From assembly GCF_013618625.1 (NCBI RefSeq), contig NZ_JABRWO010000002.1, positions 248,001 through 312,000 of the forward strand: a stretch of DNA of 64,000 nucleotides. Reading direction: 5' to 3'. The DNA comes from Bremerella alba. Its GTDB lineage: Bacteria > Planctomycetota > Planctomycetia > Pirellulales > Pirellulaceae. Shown piece after piece: positions 8,056-15,643 of the stretch. The first letter of the stretch is position 1. Every line of letters starts with the position of its first letter. The position numbers and the translations under genes were made by a program. Below the pieces are notes generated by a model. It had not been told where the DNA came from. It saw only the letters and a program-made list of their open reading frames with translations, and did no database searches.

Positions 8056-8739
8056 CTAAGGGGTTTCGCTTTCCAGCTTTTCTTCTGCGGCGCTTTTCCG
8101 GTAGTAGTTGGGGCTCAAGGACCAGAAATCGTCGAATCTGCCTGCTAGGAAGTCGACGATGCCGACGCGGCCGACGGCCTGGGCGGTAGGAGCCCATTCG
8201 TTTTCGTCGACGACTCGCACCCCTTCCGGGAGATAGGCGAGCTTGTTTTTCAGGCCAGGTCCGGTAATCGATTCGCCGGGGCTCAACGAGGCCAAAAATG
8301 CTTGATCATCCACGATTTGCGTCGACTGCACCTCGACGTAATTGCCATTGTCGTTACGGTCGTAGGCGGCGTGAAAGAGTTGCTTCCGCTGGGCGTCCAT
8401 GACCACGTGCAAGCGCGAGACGTTGTCGTCGCAGCGCTGGGCAATGGCCCTCAAAGTGTTTACGCCGACGGTCGTTGCCCCTGAAACGTAAGCGATGGTC
8501 TTGGCAGTCATTACGCCGATGCGAAGCCCCGTAAAAGAACCAGGCCCCTGGGCGACGATCACCAGCTGTAGCTCAGCTGGCTTCCAACCCACCTCGTCGA
8601 CAAGCTCCTGAAGAAGCGGTGTGATGGCCTGCGTGGTTTGCAAGCTGGGGTCAAGCCACTGTGAGGCAACCAAATCGCTGCCCATAAACAAAGCGAGCGA
8701 GCTTTGCCGAGTCGAGGTATCGATAGCAAGCGTCTTCAA
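8056..8739 (-). CDS. tsaB: tRNA threonylcarbamoyladenosine biosynthesis protein TsaB
   Basis: TsaB (227 residues) is the inactive-kinase-fold partner of TsaD in the complex that adds threonylcarbamoyl to A37 of ANN-decoding tRNAs. The N-terminal Leu-Ala-Ile-Asp-Thr-Ser-Thr and the Gln-Gly-Pro-Gly-Ser-Phe-Thr-Gly-Leu-Arg-Ile-Gly motif near residue 65 are diagnostic. Length fits the family (220-235). The start is a TTG at 8739 with AGGGA about nine bases upstream; no better ATG exists. It is transcribed toward the tandem repeats, whose second unit boundary abuts its stop, so the duplication may have arisen at this junction. No partner tsaD, tsaE or rimI is adjacent. Confidence 0.94.
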   Translation of the reverse strand: MKTLAIDTSTRQSSLALFMGSDLVASQWLDPSLQTTQAITPLLQELVDEVGWKPAELQLVIVAQGPGSFTGLRIGVMTAKTIAYVSGATTVGVNTLRAIAQRCDDNVSRLHVVMDAQRKQLFHAAYDRNDNGNYVEVQSTQIVDDQAFLASLSPGESITGPGLKNKLAYLPEGVRVVDENEWAPTAQAVGRVGIVDFLAGRFDDFWSLSPNYYRKSAAEEKLESETP

Positions 8740-9385
8740 GCGTTGAATCCCTGAACTGATTCGTGGAACGGATCGAATGGGTCGGGCGGTCTATCTTACC
8801 GTGGGAAACTCAGAAATTATTTTCTGAATGGCCAGATGTCACAAGCGGCAAATATTTACTGCCGAAACAGCTGTGGCAGGTCACCCTTTTACCCCAAGCT
8901 TGGCTGACGAGCCACTAGTCGGCCATGCCAGATGCCCACGGACGAATCTTTGGGGCACCCACATCTTCCGGTTTTCGACCTCGGACCGTCAATTCCTTCA
9001 TGCCGCCGGCTGGAAACCAGCACCATTCTTGGTTTAAAAATGCGGATTACCTGCATAATAGGCTCCGTAGCAAAGTTTTTGAGACGGAACCTATCGTGGG
9101 TACCATTGCATTGGAATGGTTGGCGACCGAAGGTTGATTTCGCCGATCTTACCTGATGACGGTCCGGCAATCGAGCTGGCAGGCACTTTGGGGCAAATGG
9201 GGGGAGGTGCCACCATTGTTTTTTGGTTATCTTGACCGCCGGTCGCTTGCCACCTAAATTTATATCCTATATCAGGTTGCGACGGCTTCCCTAGAAACTG
9301 ACCCGTTGTCAGGCAAAACCCGAATGTTTTGCTTGCAGACGGCGGGATCGACTCCAGACCTTGAAAATCGGAAAGGTAGTCGGGC
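8740..9385. other. Intergenic region with a decayed repeat copy
   Basis: This 646-bp gap lies between divergent genes. Positions about 8815-8960 resemble a degenerate element of the 7654 family. The remaining sequence has no protein-like frame or RNA gene that I can support. The ribosome-binding site GGAAAGG for the next gene is at 9371. Confidence 0.5.
8815..8960. repeat. Degenerate remnant of the inverted-repeat element
   Basis: It keeps GGCCAGATGTCACAAGCGGC on the left, and on the right GAGCCACTAGTCGGCCATGCC followed by an ATGAATCTCTGGGC-like tail (ACGAATCTTTGGGGC). Order and spacing match copies 1-3, but arm complementarity is partly lost. Confidence 0.5.
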
Positions 9386-10138
9386 GTGAAACGTGCCCTC
9401 ATCAGCGACATCCACGGTAACTTGGAAGCCTTGAACGCGGTCTTGGACGACATTCGCCAACAAGGAATCAGCGAGATTTATTGCCTGGGTGATGTCATCG
9501 GCTACGGCCCCAACCCGGTCGATTGCTTGGACATGGTGCGCCGCAAGTGCGCTATGTGCCTTTTAGGCAACCACGACCAGGCCGCTTTGTTTGACCCAGA
9601 AGGTTTCAATCCGGTCGCGTTCCGCGCTATTTTGTGGACACGTGACCAGATCGATAACTCGTCGGGCGGCGCTGCCGCAGTGAACGAGCGGTGGGACTTC
9701 TTAGGGGAACTTCCGCGAACGCACGTCGAGCCGAATCGACTTTATGTGCATGGTTCGCCGCGTGATCCTACAAACGAGTACGTCTTTCCCGAAGACGTTT
9801 ACAACCAGCGGAAGATGGAAAACCTGTTCGAGCGCGTCGAGCAGTTCAGTTTCCAAGGCCATACGCATATACCTGGCGTGTTTACGCCGAGCCTAGAGTT
9901 TTTTGGCCCGGACGAGTGCGATCACGAGTACCGCTTTGGCGACGAGAAGGCATTATTTAATGTCGGCAGTGTCGGCCAGCCGCGCGATGGCGATCCGCGG
10001 GCCTGCTATGTGATCCTCACGGATGAATCGATCGTGTTCCGTCGCGTCGGATACGATCCCGAGGTTACGGCCAAGAAGATCTACGACACGCCTCAGTTAG
10101 ACAACATGCTAGGTGACCGGCTGCGAGACGGTCGCTAA
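9386..10138 (+). CDS. Metallophosphoesterase, calcineurin-like (paralog 1)
   Basis: This 250-residue cytoplasmic metallophosphoesterase has all the family metal-binding motifs in order: Ser-Asp-Ile-His-Gly-Asn at residues 7-12, Gly-Asp-Val at about 36, Gly-Asn-His-Asp-Gln at about 62, a Val-His-Gly motif, and Gly-His-Thr-His near residue 162. It belongs to the small bacterial and archaeal YfcE/MJ0936-like phosphodiesterases. The substrate (cyclic nucleotide, dinucleoside polyphosphate or other phosphoester) cannot be told. The GTG start at 9386 follows GGAAAGG by nine bases. A paralog of almost equal length begins 55 bp downstream, and the two share most motifs word for word, so this is a local gene duplication, probably co-transcribed. 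Confidence 0.9.
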   Translation: MKRALISDIHGNLEALNAVLDDIRQQGISEIYCLGDVIGYGPNPVDCLDMVRRKCAMCLLGNHDQAALFDPEGFNPVAFRAILWTRDQIDNSSGGAAAVNERWDFLGELPRTHVEPNRLYVHGSPRDPTNEYVFPEDVYNQRKMENLFERVEQFSFQGHTHIPGVFTPSLEFFGPDECDHEYRFGDEKALFNVGSVGQPRDGDPRACYVILTDESIVFRRVGYDPEVTAKKIYDTPQLDNMLGDRLRDGR

Positions 10139-10193
10139 CGATGTTCGGCCCTACTGCTTGGCCGAACGAGCATTCAGCAAGATCGAGACAACG

Positions 10194-10943
10194 ATGAAAA
10201 CAGCAGTTGTCAGCGACATTCATGGCAACCTCGATGCCCTTCAGGCCGTTCTGAAAGATATCCAGTCGCAAGAAGTCGAGCGTATTTATTGCCTGGGCGA
10301 TGTGGTCGGCTATGGGCCGAACCCGCGCGAATGCGTCGACATCGTCCGCACGTTCGACCTATGCATCTTGGGCAACCACGATCAGGCCGCTTTGTTTGAC
10401 CCGGAAGGTTTCAGCCACGGTGCCGAACAAGCGATCTTCTGGACCCGGAAACAGCTTGAAAGTGGCGAGGACCAAGATTCGACCCTTGGTCGTTGGCATT
10501 TCCTGTGTGGCTTGCCGCGAACGCATTCCGAAGATCAGCGTTTGTTTGTTCATGGATCGGCCCGAAATCCGCTCTGTGAATATGTTTTCCCGGAAGACAT
10601 TTACAATCCGAAGAAGCTCGAAAAGATCTTCGCGCTGATTCCGAATGCTTGTTTTCAAGGACACACGCATGTCCCTGGCGTGTTTTACGAGTCGGCCCAA
10701 TTCATGAGCCCGACCGATTTCGAGAACAGCACCTATCGCTTTAACGGCGATAAAGTGATGATCAACGTGGGAAGCGTGGGCCAGCCACGCGACGGCGATT
10801 CGCGTAGCTGCTACGTGATTGTCGACGAGAAAACGGTCGAGTTCCGCCGCGTTGAATACTCGATCGATACCGTGGCAAAAAAAATCCGAGCCATCGACGA
10901 ACTGGACGACTCCCAGGGAGAACGTCTCTACGAAGGGCACTAG
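10194..10943 (+). CDS. Metallophosphoesterase, calcineurin-like (paralog 2)
   Basis: This 249-residue paralog of the preceding gene keeps the same motifs: Ser-Asp-Ile-His-Gly-Asn, [11 protein letters not shown], Leu-Gly-Asn-His-Asp-Gln, Val-His-Gly-Ser and Gly-His-Thr-His. It also keeps the Glu-Tyr-Val-Phe-Pro-Glu-Asp block and the [12 protein letters not shown] block. All predicted di-metal ligands are intact in both copies, so neither looks like a dead duplicate. The ATG at 10194 is chosen because it aligns with the start of paralog 1; the frame is open to 10113 but that leader overlaps paralog 1 and is not conserved. The C-terminal 30 residues differ most, which may reflect different specificity. 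Confidence 0.9.
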   Translation: MKTAVVSDIHGNLDALQAVLKDIQSQEVERIYCLGDVVGYGPNPRECVDIVRTFDLCILGNHDQAALFDPEGFSHGAEQAIFWTRKQLESGEDQDSTLGRWHFLCGLPRTHSEDQRLFVHGSARNPLCEYVFPEDIYNPKKLEKIFALIPNACFQGHTHVPGVFYESAQFMSPTDFENSTYRFNGDKVMINVGSVGQPRDGDSRSCYVIVDEKTVEFRRVEYSIDTVAKKIRAIDELDDSQGERLYEGH

Positions 10944-11026
10944 TTCGCCTTCTAAAGGTGCTTGAGATTCGTGTGCGGATGCCTGCCACCAAGGTTCGTT
11001 CTGTTCGCAGAGTACCTCTGTCGCCA

Positions 11027-11182
11027 AGGGTGGCCCAGAGATTCATCTCTGGGTGGCCGCAGGCCACAAGCGGCTAGTGATTCAAGCCGGAACCCAGTAG
11101 CCGGACGCCTTTTTCACTCCAGCCCAGTCCATAAGCCGCTTGTCGGCGGTGCCGACCCAGAGATGAATCTCTGGGCCAACCA
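11027..11182. mobile_element. Inverted-repeat element, copy 3 (MITE/REPIN-like)
   Basis: This copy has the best-preserved symmetry. The left arm reads GGTGGCCCAGAGATTCATCT and onward; the right arm is its complement, ending CTCTGGGCCAACC. Both arms carry the CCCAGAG / CTCTGGG hairpin and end inward in CACAAGCGGCT / AGCCGCTTGTCGG. The interior is about 60 bp and diverges from copies 1 and 2. No gene is present. Confidence 0.8.
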
Positions 11183-11240
11183 TCAATCGGCAAAACCATC
11201 AACCGTTTGATTGGCAAACCACCCGTTGATTGGTAAACCC
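11183..11240. repeat. Short degenerate direct repeats next to copy 3
   Basis: Three successive units of about 16-22 bp share the core TTGATTGGCAAACC or a close variant (first unit ATCAATCGGCAAAACC, later units with TTGATTGG). They directly abut the right end of copy 3. The origin is unclear. Confidence 0.4.
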
Positions 11241-11551
11241 TTCTCAACGGGGAACCACATCTTTTTGATGCATCACCTGCCCCAGTTCTCGATTTTCTTT
11301 TCGCAATAAACTGCCTAACTCGCCCGTTTTTCGGCAAATGTCGCGTATCTGCCGGCGAAGAAGCCTAGTGGCGTTTCCAAGACCGCACTTAAACGTGAGA
11401 ATAGGGCGGATTGGCTGACCCCCGACACTGCGCGGACAAGGAGGGAATCAACCTCTTTGAAACAGGCTTTCCGCAGGTTGTCCCCGTCCCCTGTCATTTC
11501 CGAGTGATTGGGTAGCTTCATTTTTGGTATTCATCGCAAGGACCTTCGCTC

Positions 11552-13888
11552 GTGGAACGGCGCCACATTACGTTCATCTTTCTTGCCGCTTCGCTGCTGC
11601 TGACTTTCAACCTCTTGAGCAATATGAATCAGCCGGAAGAAAAACCGGATGATGGCCGAGAAGAGATTGTCGAGGTCGATGCCGACGCGAATGCACCCAA
11701 GGAAGGTAACCCCGGGGACGCGAACGGTCCTCCCGTGGAAGAAGACAAGGTCGCCTACGACCGTCAGTTTGCCACGCTTGGCTCGGTTAATCCGGAAGAC
11801 GGATATCGCATGCTGGTAACGCTCGATTCGAAGGGGGCTTCGGTTCACCGCGTTGAATTGAGTAACCCCAGCTATCAAAGCTACGAGCACGACGACGACG
11901 GCGGCTACCTCGGTCAATTGGCATTCGACGAGACCGACGGCAACGGCGTGAAAGTCAACGTCATTGGTCCCGGAACGCCGGCTGCTCTGGCAGTAGCCAC
12001 GACCGAAGGCGTTGAAAATGGCTTGAAAATCGGGGACACGATTGTCGCCGTCAACGATCAGCCCATCAGCGATATCAACAGCTTTCAAGAAGTCATGCGG
12101 GGTACCAAACCGCGCGGCGAAATCCAGGTGACCGTTAAGCGTGCGGCGGCGACCGAAGGGGAAGAACCCCAGAAGATCACCTTTACTGTCGCCCTTCGTA
12201 AACACCCGATCGAGGTGATCAAGCCTGACGTTTCCACCATCACCGGTGGCAATGGCCTACCGCAGGAATTTGTGCACCCGCCGGCGTATCTCACGACGCT
12301 CGCCCAGGTTGGTACGCTGACGGCTCGTGAAGGTTCTGCCCAATACAAGAGCCTGGCCGAGATCAAAGGGTTGCCTTCGTTGATCCACGGCAACTGGCAG
12401 ACAAAACAGATTTCAGAAAACGAGGTTCACTTCGAGATCACGATTTTCCCGAGCGACCTGAAGCAACTGGGCGATAACCGGAAGCTTCGCCTGGTCAAGA
12501 AATTCAAGCTGACCAAGATCACCGACGAGATGACCGACGCGGATGGATTTCATATCGACTACGACCTCGAAATTCATAACGATTCGGAAGACATACTCAG
12601 CGTTGCCTACAAGCAGCTAGGTCCTACCGGGCTGCCGCTAGAAGGTTGGTGGTATGCCCACAAAATCAGTCACGGCTTCGGAACCGCTGGCGTCCGCGAT
12701 GTGACTTGGGAATCGGAAGACGGCAGCGATTACAAGTTATTCACCGTCTACAACCTCGTTGAACAGGCCCAGAAGGAAGGCGCCGACCCGCAGACGCCGC
12801 TGTACAACTCGGACAGCAACATCAAGACGAAGTACGCTGGCGTTGATGCTCAGTATTTCAACAGCTCGCTGCTTTTAGATCACGAGCAAAGCTCGACCTC
12901 GATCGACCTGGCCCAGGCTACCGGTGCACCGATTGCCCCAATCAATGAATCGTACGAACCGAAAACCGACTGTACGTTCACACTGCAAAGCCGCGCCTAT
13001 CCGATTGGCGGCGGCCAGATGGTCAACCAAAAGTTCCGTATCTTTGCCGGTCCTAAGAAGACGGAAGTGCTGGCACACTACGGGCTCGGTAAAGTTGAAT
13101 ACTACGGGTGGTTCAGCCCGGTCTCCTCGGTCTTGCTGATCGTGCTGCATGCGTTGCACTCGGTGCTGCATAACTATGGTTTGGCGATTATTGTGCTGAC
13201 GCTGATGGTTCGTGGTGCGATGCACCCGATCAGCCGCAAGCAGGCCAAGAACATGCAGATTCAACAGGCCCTGGCACCTGAAATTAAACGCATCAGCGAC
13301 CAGTACAAGGACGACCCCGAAGGTCGTCTCAAAGCCCAGCAAGACCTGTTCAAGAAGCATAAGTTCAACCCGGTAGGTGGCTGCTTGATGATGTTCATCC
13401 AGTTGCCGATCTTCCTGGGGCTTTACCGAGCTTTGGCGGTCGACTTCCAACTGCGGCAAGCGCCGCTGATTCCCGGCCTGGCGTGGTGCTCGAACTTGGC
13501 TGCTCCGGATCAACTGCTGTACTGGGGCGACTGGATGCCAGAGTTCCTCTCGCGTCCGACCGGTTTCCCGAGCTTGGGGCCTTACCTCAATATCTTGCCG
13601 CTGATCACCGTGGCATTGTTTTTGGTGCAGCAAAAGTTGTTCATGCCGCCACCGCAAGATGAACAACAGGCGATGCAGCAGCGAATCATGACCGTCATGA
13701 TGGTCTTCATGGGCGTCATGTTCTTTAAAGTCCCTTCGGGCCTGTGTCTTTACTTCATCACTTCCAGCCTCTGGGGCATCGTCGAACGGAAGCTGCTTCC
13801 CAAGCCGAAGAACATCCCCGTGGTGATCGAGGCGAAGAAAGAAGCCATCAAACAGCCGAAGATCCGTCAGGCGAAAAAGAAGAAGTAG
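11552..13888 (+). CDS. yidC: Membrane protein insertase YidC with an extra PDZ-like domain
   Basis: YidC inserts and folds inner-membrane proteins, alone or with SecYEG. This one is long (778 residues; many Gram-negative homologs are 540-600). Residues 5-24 are the N-terminal membrane helix, followed by an acidic linker. Residues about 132-215 look like a PDZ domain: Gly-Pro-Gly-Thr-Pro-Ala-Ala, then Gly-Leu-Lys-Ile-Gly-Asp-Thr-Ile-Val-Ala-Val-Asn, a hallmark of DegP/RseP-type PDZ domains. The periplasmic beta domain follows, and residues about 515-760 are the conserved five-helix core, with the conserved Arg in Met-Val-Arg-Gly-Ala-Met-His-Pro-Ile. The C-terminus is Lys-rich, as in ribosome-binding tails. 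The GTG at 11552 has AAGGA nine bases upstream. mnmE follows, a classical yidC neighbour, but rpmH and rnpA are absent upstream. Confidence 0.95.
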   Translation: MERRHITFIFLAASLLLTFNLLSNMNQPEEKPDDGREEIVEVDADANAPKEGNPGDANGPPVEEDKVAYDRQFATLGSVNPEDGYRMLVTLDSKGASVHRVELSNPSYQSYEHDDDGGYLGQLAFDETDGNGVKVNVIGPGTPAALAVATTEGVENGLKIGDTIVAVNDQPISDINSFQEVMRGTKPRGEIQVTVKRAAATEGEEPQKITFTVALRKHPIEVIKPDVSTITGGNGLPQEFVHPPAYLTTLAQVGTLTAREGSAQYKSLAEIKGLPSLIHGNWQTKQISENEVHFEITIFPSDLKQLGDNRKLRLVKKFKLTKITDEMTDADGFHIDYDLEIHNDSEDILSVAYKQLGPTGLPLEGWWYAHKISHGFGTAGVRDVTWESEDGSDYKLFTVYNLVEQAQKEGADPQTPLYNSDSNIKTKYAGVDAQYFNSSLLLDHEQSSTSIDLAQATGAPIAPINESYEPKTDCTFTLQSRAYPIGGGQMVNQKFRIFAGPKKTEVLAHYGLGKVEYYGWFSPVSSVLLIVLHALHSVLHNYGLAIIVLTLMVRGAMHPISRKQAKNMQIQQALAPEIKRISDQYKDDPEGRLKAQQDLFKKHKFNPVGGCLMMFIQLPIFLGLYRALAVDFQLRQAPLIPGLAWCSNLAAPDQLLYWGDWMPEFLSRPTGFPSLGPYLNILPLITVALFLVQQKLFMPPPQDEQQAMQQRIMTVMMVFMGVMFFKVPSGLCLYFITSSLWGIVERKLLPKPKNIPVVIEAKKEAIKQPKIRQAKKKK

Positions 13889-13898
13889 CTTTCAGAGG

Positions 13899-13929
13899 GT
13901 GCCACTGTTGGACGAACCAGCAGTGGCAC
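13899..13929. repeat. 13-bp hairpin between yidC and mnmE
   Basis: The arms GTGCCACTGTTGG (13899-13911) and CCAGCAGTGGCAC (13917-13929) pair with one G-T wobble over a five-base loop. No T-run follows directly. It may attenuate the yidC transcript or be a dispersed palindrome. Confidence 0.6.
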
Positions 13930-14022
13930 TGAATCACTTTATTTATGGGTGTTCATCGGTGCTGTCCGTGGTCACTCTTCTTCTCGGGGGCTAATCCGAC
14001 TTAAGTCGAAAGGACAGAGTCG

Positions 14023-15375
14023 TTGGACCTGGAACAAACGATCGTTGCGATTTCGTCCGCGCCGGGCATTGGCAGCCGATCGATCGTCCGCTTAAGTGGC
14101 GAGGACGCCGTCCGCATCGCGTTGAGTATCACGACACAACCGAACGAGACGTCATTCAATACCTCGCAGGTCGTGCCTCGCGAGATCTGCCTACCTGGCG
14201 AGCGAAAACTGACAGCCGACTTTTGGATCTGGCCCACTTCGCGCAGCTATACGAAACAGCCGCAGGTCGAGATTCACCTGCCGGGAAGCCGAGCCATCGC
14301 CGATCTGGTACTGCTCGACTTGCGCCGCGCTAACGCCCGCCTGGCCCAACCGGGCGAGTTCACCATGCGGGCCTTTCTGGCAGGCCGACTCGATCTGACC
14401 CAAGCCGAAGCCGTGCTGGGTGTGATCGACGCCAACGGCGAGCAGCGTTTTCAAGCGGCGCTGCGGCAGCTATCCGGCGGACTGTCTGGCCCGCTACAAG
14501 CCGCGCGCAACGACTTAATCGAACTGTTGGCACTGTTGGAAGCAGGTCTCGATTTCGTCGAAGAAGACATCGAGTTCATCGAGATGGAAGAACTGCGGAT
14601 GCGTGTTACCCAGATTCACGATTCGCTGGCAAAGCTCCGCGATCAAATCCGATCGCGGACGACAAACCAGTCGATTCCCAAGGTGGTGCTTCTCGGTCTG
14701 CCCAATGCCGGCAAAAGTAGCTTGTTCAATGCGCTGGCCGGATCGGACGAGGCCATCACCTCTCCAATCTCTGGGACGACGCGTGACTTCATCACCCGGA
14801 AGGTCTGTTGGGAGAACATCGATCTCGAGTTAGTCGATACGGCCGGACACGAAGCGTTCGAGGATGGTGATGTAATCCGAAAATTCATGGCCGACCAAAC
14901 CCGATTTGCCACTGAAGATTGTGACCTCGGAATCCTATGTGTCGATGCCGAAGTAGGAATAACGGATCAAGATCGTGAACTCTGCGCAAGAATCCCGGTC
15001 GATCAGTCCCTTATGGTCGCGACGAAGTGTGATACGCCCGAACCAGTAAGCCCAGAATTTGCCGCGCATGCGACCAGTGCCAGAACAGGTAGTGGTGTCC
15101 CAGGCCTCCAAAAGGCAATCGTAGCGAAACTTACGGAGCTACAGCTTACCGCAGACGCAATGGTGCCCAGTTCGGCAATCCGCTGCCTGGGGGCCATCGA
15201 ACAGACGCTTGGGGCGCTTACCACCTGTTTGGATGGCATCTCGGGATATCAATCTGAAGAGTTGATTGCTTCTGAGATTCGTTACGCCATCTCGCAGCTT
15301 GCCGAAGTGGTAGGTGCTGTCTACACCGATGACATTCTGGACGTCATCTTTTCCCGATTTTGCATTGGAAAATAG
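14023..15375 (+). CDS. mnmE: tRNA uridine-5-carboxymethylaminomethyl modification GTPase MnmE
   Basis: MnmE with MnmG modifies uridine 34 of certain tRNAs. The 450-residue protein has the folate-binding N-terminal domain, a central helical domain and an inserted GTPase domain: P-loop Gly-Leu-Pro-Asn-Ala-Gly-Lys-Ser-Ser (about residue 226), Gly-Thr-Thr-Arg-Asp as switch I, Asp-Thr-Ala-Gly-His-Glu as G3, and Thr-Lys-Cys-Asp as G4. It ends in Phe-Cys-Ile-Gly-Lys, the family's conserved C-terminal Cys motif. The TTG start at 14023 has AAGGA about nine bases upstream and fits the family N-terminus (Gln-Thr-Ile-Val-Ala-Ile). The gene is 134 bp after yidC, the usual genomic order. G3 continues with His where many homologs have Ile, which I consider ordinary variation. 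Confidence 0.95.
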   Translation: MDLEQTIVAISSAPGIGSRSIVRLSGEDAVRIALSITTQPNETSFNTSQVVPREICLPGERKLTADFWIWPTSRSYTKQPQVEIHLPGSRAIADLVLLDLRRANARLAQPGEFTMRAFLAGRLDLTQAEAVLGVIDANGEQRFQAALRQLSGGLSGPLQAARNDLIELLALLEAGLDFVEEDIEFIEMEELRMRVTQIHDSLAKLRDQIRSRTTNQSIPKVVLLGLPNAGKSSLFNALAGSDEAITSPISGTTRDFITRKVCWENIDLELVDTAGHEAFEDGDVIRKFMADQTRFATEDCDLGILCVDAEVGITDQDRELCARIPVDQSLMVATKCDTPEPVSPEFAAHATSARTGSGVPGLQKAIVAKLTELQLTADAMVPSSAIRCLGAIEQTLGALTTCLDGISGYQSEELIASEIRYAISQLAEVVGAVYTDDILDVIFSRFCIGK

Positions 15376-15643
15376 TCCGAATATCTTGGTTTTCTGTGCC
15401 GGGTTTTATTGCATAAAGTGTACCTAATCGCTAAGTTGACAACATAGGCAACACGTGAGGGGTCTGTACCTAGCGTGCTGTCATGGTTGAGATGTCGCCA
15501 AATCCTACCACCTTGGTTTCCTTTCCAGCCTTTCCTTTTTTAGTCAATCACCGCTTCTTCGGCCCGGCCCGCTTTGTATTTCTTTCTTGAGCACCCGGCC
15601 CACTAGAAGCGACGGATTCGCAATTCAACGAGGAGATTAGTAC

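Larger units (their letters stand above)
10944..11551. other. Intergenic region upstream of yidC
   Basis: This 608-bp gap contains inverted-repeat element copy 3 (11027-11182), short direct repeats (11183-11240), and about 300 bp in which I see no gene. The yidC promoter should lie in the last 200 bp. Confidence 0.5.
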
